The notes: generated from the letters alone by a model not told the origin. DNA of 64,000 nt from Carya illinoinensis (GCF_018687715.1 NC_056755.1:10117501-10181500); one strand, 5' to 3'. Positions 1-15,000 are shown, numbered from the stretch's first letter. Made by a program: numbers and translations.

Positions 1-2646
1 CATACGAGACCATGCCCTCCCGTTCGACCAAGTGTAGTCACCCCCCCTAAGGGAAGATCAATCAAGTCCAGTTCAAAGATTAAGGCTGAGAAATCAGCCA
101 TGGCTGATCCCGAATTGGAGTCCCCCGACCTTTCACTCGAGAACCGTGTGGTCTTGAAATCGCCTCCAATGCACTAAGGATCCTCCCACCAACTACACAA
201 TCCGGCAATCTCGTCCCAGAGAAGCTTCCTGCTATTATTATTATTCGGGCCATAAACGCCTGCAAAGCCCCACACGAACCCGTCTTCTAAAGATTTAAAA
301 AAACATGCAACCACGAACTCACCAACGGATTCTTCCACTAAATCAACAACTCTCTTATCCCACATTACAATAATGCCCCCTGACGCTCCCTTGGAAGGCA
401 AGCTAGTCCATTCTGCATAGGTGCAATTCCATAAACTTCTAATAATATTCCTGTCTACGTACTTCAGTTTGGTCTCCTGTAAACAAAGGATGTCCGCCTT
501 CCAATCTCGAATTAGGTTCTTCACTCTTAAGGCGTTTGTTCGGGTTGTTTAAACCTCGAACATTCCATGAGAGGATCTTGGGCTTCATGGATCACCTAAG
601 TGATCCCTATCAGTAACTCTTTCCCTGCTAGCGCTACCTTCTCGATCATAATTTACGGAGCATGAGAGTCTCTTTAATTCCCTCTCTCTTTTGCTGGCGG
701 AACGAAGATGGTGAGATTGCTCAGCTGCAATGGCTGTGAACAATGCTGTCAGTTGGTCCTCGAAGCCGACGCAAGAAATCCCCGCGCAATGCCGAATGTC
801 TTCTACCTTCTTTAGCACCCAATCTGTCTGTGGGTCAGACCACGACAGTGCTGGGGGTAACGAGCAAAGCGGGTTGGGATCGTCCCCTACTTTCCCCATA
901 ACATCCCCTTCATTCGCCAGATCAGAAAAAGGTACTAAAATACTTGACCCTAAAATTGCCTCCCCTTCTTCCTCCTCTTCAGGGTCAGGTTCAACCTCTT
1001 CTTCAAGGGTACAAAGAACCCTAGAAGTAAACTCAGAAGAATCCTCCAGGAAGGGGCCAGCGCTGACTGCTGGGGAGGAGTGATCCTCATCTTGGGTGGA
1101 CTGGCCCTCGGAAGTGAGCCCAGGAGCTTCCAGATGACCGGTCGGCTTTCTCTGAGCCGGATTCGGGCCCACGGAGTCGAGAGGAACGACTGTGATGTCG
1201 TTTTCCTCCACGGGCGACTCTGTCAGGGGTGTACCTACCGCCGTCGTGGCCTTGAACAGTGCAACTATTTTGCCGATAGGGTTGCCGGGGTCAGTCGGCG
1301 CTGTCTGTGATGCCGGCAGTGTGGCCGGTGAAGATGCCGGCGGAATATGGTTGACGCCTGGGTCTCGAGATCGAGACGAGGAGGGCCCAGCCTTGAACAG
1401 TGCAACTACTGTGCCGGTAGGGTCACCGGGGTCAGTCGGTGCTGTCTGTGATGCCGGCAGGGTGGCCGGTGAAGATGCTGGCGGGATATGGTTGACGCCT
1501 AGGTCTCGGGACCCAGACGAGGAGGGCCCGTGTGCTGAAGTCTCAAAGGGCTACTGGGTCACGGGTTCGACCCGAGAGGGGGAACCGACCCGAGGAGTGG
1601 CCCGAGATCGTGGGCTTGAAGCCCGAGGGTGTGGGCTCGAGGCTTGTGAACGAGGGGGCTGCCGAGTGGAGGGACCGGCCTGCTGGGTTTGATGGGGCTT
1701 GATGTTTAGCTTTTTAGCCCTCAGTGGGCTCTGAGGCCTGTTAAGCCCAGATTCAGTCAAAGGCCCAAGAGCCCGACTGCTTGACAAAGCCCCACAGTTT
1801 TCTCCTATCTCTGCACATGCAGAGGCCTTCCATCCCATTAGGAAAAAGTTCTTCTGAAAATGGCAGGAGCGAGGCAGACGTGATCACCTTAACCCGTCCC
1901 ATTGCCATGTCGAGTCCCAGGTCTACTTTTTTCATCAGAATAGCAATATCTTGGAGGATACCTGAGAGTTTGGATTTTACATCCCAAAACACCCCTTCTA
2001 TTTCACCTAACCTTGTACCACTGTCAGAAATCCCCTCCGGATCCTCTGGGCAAAAACCAGACCTGTCTTCCATCAACTCCATTGCAGTGCTGCACTCTCT
2101 CGCTGCACCAGACAAAACCGCGGTGTGGCAGACGGCCTGAAACCAAGCTCCCCAACCCAACTTGGAGCCTCAGAAGGTACCGCCTCACGTTCAGTCACAT
2201 TTTTGAGATTGAAGGCAAACCCCCTCCCAACCATAACACTTGGCGCCTTCGGGGATGATCAAAGAGCCTCTTCTCCTGCCATTAACGAATTCCTCCAGGT
2301 GGAGGTAGCAGCCCCTAGCATTTCTGAGTAGGTGGAGAGTGAGATACCCATTGCCGACCCTCATTTTTCTAAAAAAGTTCTCACGCCACCTGGTCTCAGT
2401 AGCTTCCACCACCATTCTCGCCACCCATGAAGCCGCCGCCCCATTGATAAGTAAAAAAAGGGCCATGCGTCTACTTTTCTCTAGAATATGAAAACAATTT
2501 GCTCCCACCTTTGAGAAGACAAAAGTTTTCGACTCCACTGAAAAATGCCTAGAGCTCTCCATTGCAGAAAAAACAGGGTAGAAAGAGAGGAAGGTGAGGA
2601 AGGGGGGAGGACAAAAGGGAGGGAAGGGAGGAATCAACTGCGGCAA
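1..2646 (-). mobile_element. LINE (non-LTR retrotransposon), 5' part, antisense, degenerate
   Basis: Read on the minus strand this is the front half of a plant L1-type LINE. An ORF1-like stretch lies at about 2646-2191 and a low-complexity Pro/Glu/Ser-rich linker at about 2160-585. The apurinic endonuclease domain of ORF2 starts at about 588 and shows LSWNVRGLN, ILCLQETKL, a GASGGIIVMWD block and FAGVYGPN. The endonuclease frame is broken by what looks like one extra base near 530, and again near 175, after which the typical DLPL..G.YTWSN end of the domain can be read in other frames down to about position 1. Reverse transcriptase and the 3' end would lie left of the window. It sits in the intron upstream of the first visible exon of the acetyltransferase gene, in opposite orientation. 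Broken frames imply an inactive copy. Confidence 0.8.
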
Positions 2647-3076
2647 GGGGTGCCGGAGTGAGAGTAGGTTGCATGCATGCAGATACCAAGAGAGTGTACG
2701 GAGAGCATTCTAGATAGCTACAAATTGAAGATACAAAATAATATTCTTGTAATTCTAAACTTTGTATAAAGATAGCAACTGCAATGCATTGCATGTTATA
2801 TTGTGTACTTACAGCTCCATCATTAAAGCTTTATATGCATCTTGAAAACTTTCAACAGAAGTTCCTGCTTTGCAAGCCCCTTAAATGATGGATTGATTTA
2901 TTCTACACTTAGTATTTTTTGCAGGTTAACCATGATTAGGTGTGTGGTCTATAGCTTGGACCTTCATCTAGTTATGTATCAAATGCTAATAAGTATTACA
3001 CAACTAAATTTCAGAATTTATCTCTTTTGCTTAAACTATCACAGTAAAATTCTAATATAAGGCTTACTGATTTCAG

Positions 3077-6000
3077 GATGTTCATGAGAGGTTTCGAACT
3101 GAATCCCATTCTGAGGCAGTTGGGCGTTTTAACGAGCGTTTCTTGTTATCCATTGCATCATGCAAAGCATGTGTGGTCATGGACGATGAACTGAATATAT
3201 TACCAGTTTCATCACATATAAAGTCAATCAGTCCCGTTCCAGTTAGAGAGGTAACTTTTGGCATCTACAACTTTGTGGTTTGAAGAGACTTAAAACTCTT
3301 TTTGCAGTTTGCAGTATCCTAAGCAAAACTACAAAATCATGTCCTGTATTTTCTATCTTGGTGTGTGATTGACAGTGCAGTTTATTCACCACATGAAATG
3401 GAATAGCATAATAAATATATGACTACAATAGTGATAGATACCTTACATACTTTGGTTCAAAGAAGCTCTTTGTAACTATTTTCTCTGGCACTTCTTGGTC
3501 ATTGAAGGACTTTGAAGGGCTATCGGAGGCAGAGCGAGACCTGAAGAATCTCAAAGAACAGCTAAATGATGATATTCCTGTTGGTCCTTTGATAAGGAAA
3601 TGTTGTACCCTGGACCAGGTAGGGATTTTTTGCTGACATATTATGAGTTTCCAATTTTCTGTCATGCTTGGATAATGCAGGTAAGTCTAGTCTTTTACTA
3701 CTTTCTCATGTTCGAATAGGGAAAAGCTGTAATAACATTTTTAGATGCAATATTGGACAAGACACTTCGTAGTACAGTTGCATTGCTTGCTGCTCGTGGC
3801 CGTGGGAAATCTGCTGCGCTTGGTTTAGCAATTGCTGGAGCTATTGCTGCTGGGTAGTATGATTGATCTCTATGGGGAGAGAATAATTTTTTATTTTTTA
3901 TTTTTTTATATTACATCTGTTTTTTTATTTTTGTTGACCATTGTAGATTCTGAAAAGTGAAACCTGTCTCGATAGGTATTCAAATATCTTTGTAACTGCG
4001 CCCAGCCCCGAAAACTTGAAAACCTTATTCGAATTTGTTTGCAAGGGTTTTGATGCACTTGAATATAAGGTACATGCATTTTCTATTCACTTGAATTATC
4101 TGAAAAATAATCTTGCTAATATTATTTACTATCATTAACATGCTTTTATGAGGCTCCTGTGCTAGAAAGGTAGTTGCAGTTATGTGCTTCTCTCAGGTTT
4201 TCTTGATCAAAACATCTATCCTTGAATGCGTTTGAACGCATGGCTTGAAAAAGCTAGTTTTTTTTACCCTAGTCAATTAGCTTTAACAATTCAGAAGACT
4301 ATGATCTCAGTCAGTTAATTGGCTTTATGTCATTGTGAGCATCACCCAAAACCAGACATAAGTCATGTATCCTCTTTAATGAATGATGGATGCTACATTT
4401 ACTAGTCTGGAAAATGGATGATGTCAATTGTTGCGGATGTGCTGTTACTTTTCTAGCTCACATTTGCCCTATTTCCCACTATATCTACCTCACTTATCCA
4501 AAGAAAAAACAGGTAGAACACACCCAAAATATAAAAAATCAAATACAAAGGACCTGTGGAATCATTGGATTATAGACAATCCTTAATCTATAATGGCATT
4601 ACAAATCAAGGGTCGGTTCATGTTTCCTCAACTAAGATTGTCTCCACGAATGTGGACAAGATTCAAAAGTTGCATAAAATCTTTATTTTTTCTTAGTATT
4701 TTTTGTGGTATCGTAGTTTTAACACCTCCTAAGCATATGTGGTAGTTAATTATATTTTGATGTATATGTTAGTTTTTTATGTGGTAAAGGCCTTGGGCAT
4801 GGGGGTATGCTCCCCCTAGATCTAAGGTTCAAATCCCATGAGGTGCACTTGCGGGAAACTTTTTCCTGAGGGCCTGTGCACCCCCAAGATTAATCTGGAT
4901 GCTGTTCCCGGATACCCGGTGCCAATAAAAAAAAAATGTTAGTTTTTGACGTATGCTAATCCATTTGTTTTACTTTTTCTATAATGAAAATGGTATGTAA
5001 ATGTATCAAGCATAACATTATAACTCATGTTTTCAGGAACATATGGATTTTGATGTGGTGAAAAGTAACAATCCTGAGTTCAAGAAAGCAATCGTCCGGA
5101 TCAATATTTACAAGCAGCACAGACAGACAATTCAGGTTTATTTACTGATATGGATGTATAGTGTAATATGATTATGGTCAGTTTTGCCCTGCATGAATAA
5201 TTGTTGGAGTGGGAGAATGGTTTTTGCATGTGTATGCCATGATCATGCATGCAATATTTAACCATGTGCATACGCCTTTGCAGCTGATTGTCTTAAATAA
5301 ATTGTACCATATGTAGGAGGTTGTAGTTTATGCTATGGTAGTTTATGCCTTTCTCTATTTATTTTTCGATGGTATAGGTAACAGTAGTCTACATTCAGAA
5401 GAAATATAAATTACCTGAAACAATCTACAGATGCTCTAGTTCTGAAATTAAGAGTGTGCATATACAACTTGGTTTAGCCATTAGTGCTACTACACCTGTG
5501 ATACCTTTTTTTCCATACTTCTGGATAATGATGCATGCATAGCTCGTGCATTTGAATCTTCTCTATAAGGGGAGGTACTCAAAACTTTCAAGGAAGGGGC
5601 TGTGTTGTTGCAAATGTACTCGAGAGGCATAAGCCTCATCCATGTAGGTATTAAAAAAATGTTTGCGCACACTTGTGCATCAATGTTCACTTGTTTCTTG
5701 AGCACCCTTCTCTCTTCATCTCATGTATGATACATAGTGCTATTCTAGGATGGAGGAAGCATGTGGGGATTATTCCCCCCTTTTGAACATTTTGGTAAAA
5801 TACATTGTTGAGATGAAAGCCGAAGTCCTTAAATGCTTCCTTGTTGGTTATGCTGAGGTTACATTTAATGGATTCTAAATGTTTTAGTCTACAATTCTCA
5901 ATGCTGATAATTTTTTCTTAATATCCCTCAGTATATACAGCCACATGAGCATGAAAAACTTTCCCAAGTTGAACTACTGGTTATTGATGAAGCAGCAGCT

Positions 6001-9000
6001 ATTCCATTGCCAGCCGTGAAGTCGTTGCTTGGCCATTATTTGGTCTTCCTTTCATCTACAGTAAATGGGTTAGACTTGTCTCATAATCAATTGTATGCTT
6101 TGTAATGAGAAGCTATTACTAAAGTAAAAGAACCTTTCATTTTGTCTTCCAATGATCTTAATGTTCCACATTTTCCTTCGATTTTGCCTATTTCACTTTC
6201 ATGTCCTTTTGCAGTGATCTTAAATTGTCATATATTACTTTTTTTGGTCTTGGGGAATTTTGATGCAGTTTTTTTGCTTGCAAAATTTTTTCCCTGTATA
6301 ACATGTCTTGTGTGTACTGGAAACAAACACTTTCATGAAAGAACCTTCCATTTTCTTTTTCAATAAGGTTATACATGTTTCTTTCGTCTTTAGTCATGCT
6401 TAGTTTGCTCTTATTATTATGTACTGGACATTAATGCAATTAAGTAGTGAAGGACTTTCTGGTTTAATCCACTTGTAGCTATGAAGGTACCGGCCGCTCC
6501 TTGTCATTAAAACTTTTGCAGCAATTGGAAGAGCAAAGCAGGGAATCTGCTAATGGTATGACCATGCTTCACTCATCTTTCTTGTACGTCAACAATTTGT
6601 GTAAATCCTAAGTTGGGGGGGGGGGGGGGGTTTGATGTAGCATAGAGAAAGCAGATTGGTCATCTGCATTTTCTGATTATGGTTGTCCAATTTAGAGTGT
6701 GATTGTCCAAAATCATATTAATACTTGCAAGTCGATATTTTGTTGTACTCATTCCCATTGAGAGCACAATATATCCAATTTGTGATCTGTGCATTCAATT
6801 GAATAGATTTCCTATCTTCATCATCAAGATCTTCTTATTTTATAATCTTTACTCCATCAACAACTTTTGTTGGGATATGAGGTCCTTTTGCAATGTATCT
6901 CCATATTTGAGGATTTTAAGCCTAAAGAAATATTCTCATTCTGGCTTTCCATAAAGTATAATTGTTTCCACAAAATAGTGGAAGCCAAACAGCGGATTAA
7001 CCTTCCCCAAATGTAGCTCCTAAAATGTTAGCCTAAGATATTTAACTCAAAAGGCGATTACTTTTACAACAAAGTCGTTGCTCATATACCAATTGCTAGA
7101 GTTGCAAATTATTAAGGATGGGATTCTCAAAGGTTGTCCTCATTGAAACAAAAATATTTGAGATTTTCTTCGAAGGTGGTGGCTATGTATGCATTATAGA
7201 GCGAGGGAGGAAGGTGACCAAAGAGCTGCTATTGGATATACCAACTGCATTGTGGGTTAATTATCAAAAATATAAAAAAACCAACTGCATCATGGGTTTC
7301 ACAAACCTTAGAGGAATGCTCTAGGTGAGGGGTGACAAGGAATTTATGAGAACATTCAACTTAGGTGGCAGTGCTTTTCTAGCACAGAGATCCTCCAACA
7401 CATATGGAAGGTACTCGACTATAGTTGAGTACAAAGGTGGTGGAGGAAGAGCCTTATCATCATCCTTGAAGAAGTGGAAGGCAAAGGGTGGAGGAAGATG
7501 ACAATGGAACTGCATGGGCTATGTGGCAGTGCAGGAAAAAATGAAGCAAAGGTATATGGAGGGGCTGAAACATTCAAGCAGCAAACGAGCTAAAACACAG
7601 TTAGGGGAGTGAATACTAAAAAGCATGTAGAGGCTGTTTCATGCTCAGTACCAGTCACTAACGGCAATGCTGGAAAATTCGTGGAGAAACCTAGAAGGGA
7701 GGGGATGCAGAACCAGAGTGTGAAGGGCAGTATAGGTATTTTGTGGCAGGAATAAGTTACTGTTTGTGAGATTGGCAGAGACAGGAGGTCTGAGGCGCAG
7801 TAAACCACCATAACTTACGCAAGAAAGGAAGTAGCTTAATGATGTGATGCAGAAATGGGGAATGCACAATCTCAGAGGAATTGCTCGACTTGAGAGAGAG
7901 AGTCAGTGGTTTAATATGTTGGGTAAACCAGGAGATGGGCCAAAGTATGGGCCTGGGCTTGAGTCAGGAAAAAAACATAGAGAATGAAGTTGGGAAGAAA
8001 TGGGTCACGAGCTCGGCTGTGGGCCTCTGGGGTAAACACAGCTTGTGGGCTGACAAAAAATAACGACTTTGTAGCTATTTCTGAACCAGAAAATGCTAGT
8101 TCCTAATAGAAAACTCCATGGTATCACCCCAGAAAATCTCCCGACAATAGGAGATGTATTAAGCCCTGGAAAGGATCAAACAGAGGGTGGGGCTTCTGAA
8201 GTGGGTAACATGGAGATCAGGGAAATCCCAGACAAGGCCATGGTAATGTACAAGTCAGAAGGGGTTGAGGGAGAGCAACAGGTAGGTGTTGTGTTCTGTC
8301 TTGGATGGTGAGGTGCAACCAAATCCTCTAATCAGTGAAGAGGAATACTGGGAAACACCTACGCCACTGAAATTTCTTGACCCAAGCAGCAACATACAGG
8401 TCTCATAATGGAAAAGCTAGGAGATTCAACATTATGTGGGGATATTGTGCAATGGTTTCAAGGACCAATTTATGGCTCTCCTTGCAGCTATAGAGGCTGT
8501 ACAGACTCACTCTTCACCAAGTGAGATCAATTCAGCAAAGAAGACAGCTAGAGAATTAAAAAAGGCTCAAATGGACAATCCATGATGGAGTAGGAGAGAG
8601 GAGTTCTAACAGTGGAAGATCAAAGGGAAGGGCAATGGATGTTGTTTTATGAAGCTGAAAACCGTATCTTAGAATGTGAGGGGGCTGAATGAGAAGGACA
8701 AGTGTCTCAAAATTAGAAACCAATTACATAGCTGGAGAGTAGACATCGTTTGCTTACAAGAAACGAAATTGGAATCTATCCCCCTAAACACTATAAGGAG
8801 TTTGTGGTGGTATAATCATGTAGGGTGGCATTATTTACCATCCAATGGAGCATCAAGTGGCATCATAAAAGAGTGGTCGAAAAGTTAGAAGATTGTATGG
8901 GGGCTTATATGGTGGCTTGCTCATTCAAGAATTTTGTGGATGGATATCAGTGGGCCTTTGCATGTGTTTATGGCCCTAACTTAGATCGTGCAAGAAGTGT

Positions 9001-12000
9001 ACTAAGGGATGAATTGGCTGGCCTAAATAGTATATGGGATTTACTTTGGTGTATTGGGGGTGACTTTAACATTACCCAATTCTTGAGTGAACGATCAGGT
9101 GGTTCTAACTTCAATTCACTAATGGCTGATTTCTTTAACTTCATCTATGAACAAGATTTACTTGATCTTCCTCTTGTTGGTGGCACTTACACTTGGTCAA
9201 GCAACTGAGAACACCCCTCTTGGTCAAGGATCAATAGATTCCTAGTATCATTTGAATGGGAAGCACATTACTCATAACTCATCCAAAGGAGACTTCCCAG
9301 ATTGTGCACAGATCACTTTCCCATCCTTCTTGATTGTGGAGGTATTCATGGAGGCCTTGGAGTTTGAAAACATGTGTTTCAAATCAGATGGGTTCCTTGA
9401 TCAAGTCCAGCAATGGTTGTCTTCTTATCAATTTCATGGCACTCCAAGTTATATTATGTTATGTAGATTGAAGTCTTTGAAAAAATATTTGAAGGCATGG
9501 AATGAGCAAGTGTTTGGCAACGTGGAAGCTTAAAAGTCTACTCTCTTTGAGGAACTCAAAGGATTTGAGGGAGAAGAGGATGAGAGGGTATTATCTGAGA
9601 CAAAGAGGGCTTGTAAAATTCAGGTGTCCACAAACCTTGACTATTGGAGGAAATATCTTGGAGACAGAAGTCGAGAGTACTTTGGTTGAGGGAAGGGGAT
9701 AAATGAACCAAAATTTTCCATCGGGTGGCTAGCTCACATAGGCGGAACAATGCAATAGAGATGTTGATGGTCGATGGAGTGGCTTCTTCCAACCAAACCA
9801 AGATCACATATCACATTGTTAACTACTATAAGAGTTTGCTTTCAGAACAATTCTCTTGGAGACTGAGATTAGATGGGCTCCACTTTGAAGCTGTTGACTT
9901 GCAAGAAGCAGGATAGCTTGAGAGGGCTTTTGAAGAAATAGAAATCTAAAAAGCGTTAAGAAGCATGGCAGGTGACAAAGCTTCAGGTCTGGATGTATTT
10001 TCTATGGTCTTTTTCCAAATTTGTTGGGAAGTGATCAAAGAAGATATAATGGGGGTCTTTGATGATTTCCACAAAAATGGTATGTTTGAAAAGAGTCTTA
10101 ATGTAACATTTATTGCTCTCATTTCAAAAAAAACCTGGCGCTGAAGAGGTAAAAAGATTATCGCCCTATTAGCTTGGTGAGCAGAATTTGCAAGATCCTT
10201 TCGAAATTTTTGGCAAATAGATTGAGCACGGTGGTTGAGAAGTTCATCTCAAAGCCCCAAAACGCCTTTGTCCAAGGTAGGTAGATTCTTGATTCGGTGC
10301 TTATTGCCAATGAATGCTTGGATAGCAGACTCAAGTCGAGAGTGTTGGGGCTCGTGTAAGCTTGATATGGAGAAGGCCTATGATCGAGTCAATTGGAGAT
10401 TTTTGCTCTACATGCTCGAGAGATGTGGCTTTGGTTCAAAATGGTGTTCTTGGGATCAAATAGTATATCTCTACTGTTTGATTTTTTGTCTTTGTAAATG
10501 GCACACCAAATGGCTGTTTTAAAGGCACATGTGGCTTGAGACAAGGTGACCCTCTCTCTTTGCTACTTTTTGTTTTTGTAATGCAAGCTTTTAGCAAGAT
10601 GATTTCAAGGGTCGTGGAGCTCAGGTTCTTATCTGGACTTAGAGTGGGGGAGGCAAATACTGGCTCACTTCACATATCTCACCTATTATTTGGAGATGAT
10701 ATCGTAATCTTTTGTGGTGCCAGTCATGATCAAATTTGAGCTTTGAGGGCACTCATTTTATGCTTTGAAGCTTTTTTGGGGGTTGAAGGTGAACTTGGCT
10801 AAATAAGTAGTCTGAGTGGAAGCTTTTTTGGGGAATGTTACTAGAAAAAATGGAGCGGAAACTGGCTAGTTGGAAGAAGATGTACCTATCCAAATGTGGT
10901 AGGGTCACTTTACTTAAAAGTACACTATCCAACTTACCAACCTACTTTTTAAATATTTTCACTTCCCACCAAGGTGGCTCATTGCATGGAGAAACTTCAA
11001 TGGGATTTCTTAGGGGGATGAATAATGAGTTTAAATTCCATTTGGTAAAATGGGCTATGGTGGGCTCCCGTATCCCGAAAGGAGGATTGAGTATTCGAAA
11101 CTTGCAATCTTTTAACAAAGCTTTGCTTGGGAAATGGCTATGAAGATACCACAATGAATTGGGAGCATTATGGAGAGCTGTCATAGAATCGAAGTATGGT
11201 GAACCATGGAGAGGATGGTGTTCAAATGAGGTAAGTGGACCAAATGGGGTGGGACTATGGCGCATAAGATGAGGATGGGACACCTATTCCAGAAATATTC
11301 GTTTTGAGGTGGGTGATGATTTAGAATCAAATTTTGGCATGATGTATGGTGTGGCGATAGGACACTCAAGGAAGCTTATCTAGAATTCTATGGCATGGCA
11401 ATAAGACAGAAGCCTCAATTGTGGACCTCTTAATCTTATGTAATGGTACTTCCAAATGGAACATTACATTCTTTAATCTAGTGTACTCCATCCGTATAAA
11501 GAGGGGAGCTAAAGACAATATCTTCTGGTGCTCTTCTAAGAAAGGGAAGTTCACAATCTGCTCATACTATTACGCCATGACCACACATAATATAAATCCA
11601 TTTTCATGGAAGAGTATTTGGGAGACAAAAGCACCAATGAAGGCAATTTTTTTGTATGGACGACCTCATTAGGCAAGATCCTCACAATAGAAAACCTACG
11701 AAACCACCGCATCATAGTTATAAATTGGTTTTGCATGTGCAAAAAGAGTGGAGAATCCATAGGTCATCTATTACTCATTGTGAGATTGCTTTGATCATGT
11801 GGAATGGCTTCTTTGATCGAATAAGATTAGCTTGGGTGATGCCAAAATGGGTAATCAACCTCCTAGCTTCTTGGTGAGGTATCCAAGGGCAAGCCTTAGA
11901 TTCCAACAGTGTGGAAGATGGTCCTAATTTGTCTATGGTAGTGTATTTGGAGGGAGAGAAATGCGAAAAGTTTTGAAGATCGAGAGTGGTCAATAGACGA

Positions 12001-15000
12001 GCTTAGAAGTTTAGTTTTCAATACTTTACTCCATTGGTCAATTGTAATTGATTTTAATGGCATGTCTTTTCATGACTTCCTTGTATCGCTAAATTCATAT
12101 GCATAGGCGACGCTCTTGTATATGTCCTGAATACTCGGGCCTTTGTCTATTTTATGCTCAATAAAATTTTGTTTATCGATAAAAAAAATTGCTCTCTTTA
12201 GAAGATCTTAAATGAGCTATTTATAGACATATGAGAGTTTTCCCTTTCAAAGCTAAAAAGTTCAAATGTATCATACACTTGAATTTCAAGGACAATCGAT
12301 CATTTTTCAAAATTTCAAACTTCAAACATATCATGCACAATGCACATGTGAAAATGCAAATAGATTCTTTTTTGAGTTAAAAAGAAATTTGAGCCTTAAC
12401 ACTTTTTCGAATTAGTAAGAGATGTACAAAAATATATTCTTAGAGCTTCATTTGTAAACTTGTTTCGTTTCTTGCTCAGTTGCTCATGCTTAATTTTCTG
12501 ATATCCTTGGTCCTCAAGACTTCATTATATGGACAACTTGAGACTCCTTTATGCTTGAACTCGTTTATTATCATCAAAATTCATAAGTAGGGATAGAATT
12601 ATATGATGCTTGAAAGCTTGGATTCAACAATTTTAATGGGTTGTGCTTCCATAATTTCCTCATATTTTTTCACATTTCTATTTGGTGGTACTATTATATA
12701 CTTCCTGTATACCAGATCTATATCTTTTGCATATTTTGGTAGTCTCCATTGCTTATAAAAACTACTTTTAAAGTTACTTTTTCGTTTTTATTTTTATTTT
12801 TTTGCCATGTTTCTTTTTGTCACACTGCTGAATTCTCAACTAACTTTGATCATAGGTCGTCTTTTCAAAAAGATAGAATTGAGTGAATCAATTAGATATG
12901 CTTCCGGGGACCCAATTGAATCCTGGCTTCATAGTTTACTTTGCTTGGATGTTACCAGTGCCATTCCTAATATTAACAGGTTAGATGATACTTATTTAGA
13001 ACTCATGGTAATTGAAGCCATCTCTATTATCTTCATTAATTTCCTGTTTTTTCTTTAAGCAGGATACCTCCTCCCAGTGAGTGTGATCTGTATTATGTCA
13101 ATCGGGACACACTTTTTTCCTATCACAAAGAGAGTGAGTTGTTTTTGCAGGTAGTTAACATAATCTGATGTTGATATTCAATGTCGTAATCTATTGTCAT
13201 TATATTATCAATATATATCATTTATATATTTTCATTTGTGCAGCGTATGATGGCCTTATATGTTGCTTCTCACTACAAAAACTCCCCAAATGATTTACAA
13301 CTAATGGCAGATGCTCCAGCACACCACTTGTTTGGATTACTTGGTATATCTGTTTCCCTTGTGACTGGTTTTATGCTTATTTTGTTGTGACTCAACTTCT
13401 GCTAACTATGGATATGCAGGTCCTGTTGATGAGTCTAAAAATCAGCTTCCTGACATCTTGTGTGTCATCCAGGTTTGTACCTATCATCATTATGTGGCTC
13501 ACGAGAATGTAGTTCTTTTTTTCTTTTTTTTATGCATTACAGCTGAACTAATGTTTTGGTTCATCTGATGCGCTAGTTTCCTGGACATTTCCTGCCTGCA
13601 TTATTTTGTGAAATCATGTTTGAGATTCTCCCATTGTGAACCTATTTTTGCAGATATGTGAGATTATGTCTTTTTACGCTAATTTAAATTTGGTTTTCAC
13701 AGCCTCAATTTGCTGAAATAAGCTGATTAATCTCCAATGGGGTTGTAGAAGTTTTGAGTCATAAAAATTTGATTTTCTCAGCTTTACCTCATAAAATATA
13801 GAAAAGCAAGTTGTTCAGAAGGCCAAGGTCTACAGTGAGTTGGGAATGATTATTCTCTTGGAGACTTGTTGGAGATAGAAATAGAGAGCGATTTGGCTCA
13901 AGGAGGGAGACTAGAATACAAAATTTTACCACGTGACAGGAAATTTAAATAGTAGAAACAATATGATTGACTCTCTACTTGGTGGAGCACTTTTGTTTGA
14001 CAGAGGTAAAGTTAGTGAACAATGTCCCCAGAGGCTTTAGCTGGCCATAGCTTTAATTCTATCGATGAAGAGGGTGTGGTGTGGCTGGAAAGAGCCAACT
14101 CAATTTCTATGACCTTCTGAATTGGGCTTCGTGTTGTACCTGGTTCGGAGACGTGATTTTGGGGATAAATGGTGTGGGTGGATAGCGCATTATATTTCTA
14201 GTTTGTGTGTTTCAGTCTTGATAAATGGCACACACTCACGCTTGTTTAACAGTTCACGGGGGTTGCGATTGGGGGATCTTTTATTGCCTATAATCTTTAT
14301 AGCAGCAATGGAGGCACCGAGTAGAATGATGTAAGCTATTGTGAACAAGGGCTTTTATCAGATTTCTGGGCGAGGGCCAGAGCAGTGAGGATCTGATCTT
14401 GTCTCATTTCTTGTACGCTGATGTTACATTGATTTTTTGGGAGGTTGTCCAAGAATCATATCCATCACTTACCCAGTTTATTCCCATTAAGCTGTTTCTT
14501 GGCTGAAAATCAATTTCGGCAATTCATAATTGGTATGGATATCCTGTTGGGAGTCCCCTTTAAGGTGGTATCCCATTTGGGAAGGTGCCATGGAAAAGAT
14601 GGAATGTCACTTAGTTGGGTCGAAGCGGCTATACTTATCCAAAGATAGGTGGCTTAGTCTGATCAAGATTATCGTCTCTAATCTTCCTACCTTTTCTTCT
14701 CTCTTTCCCATCCATGTAGGTGTTGCCCAATGTCTTGAGAAGCTTATGAGGGATTTCCTTTTGGGAGATAGACTTTGTGGCAAACGAGTGTGGATGTAAA
14801 ATATGGTAGCGTGTGGAGTGGATGGTGTTCAAATAAGGTCGGCTGGCCTTATTGGGTTGGGGTGTGGAAGAATATTAGGAGAGAGAGAGAATTTCTCTCA
14901 ATTCATTAGATATGAGGTGGGTGACTGGTCTTAAATTAGATTTTGTTATGATGTGTTATGTGGGGACCAGCCCGCGAAGACTATCTTCCTGAAATTGTTT

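Noticed and set aside
585..1211. 208-residue minus-strand ORF as a host gene
   Set aside because: It is in line with and between LINE ORF1-like and endonuclease segments and is low-complexity Pro/Glu/Ser-rich; it belongs to the LINE.
1192..1692. Plus-strand 166-residue Gly/Asp-rich ORF with two internal repeats
   Set aside because: Opposite-strand shadow of the GC-rich LINE linker; the roughly 120-bp internal repeat there is a LINE feature, and no start context or splice support exists.
4778..4935. tRNA gene
   Set aside because: Pol III boxes are present but no clover-leaf with proper stems, plus an A-tail and target duplication: a SINE.
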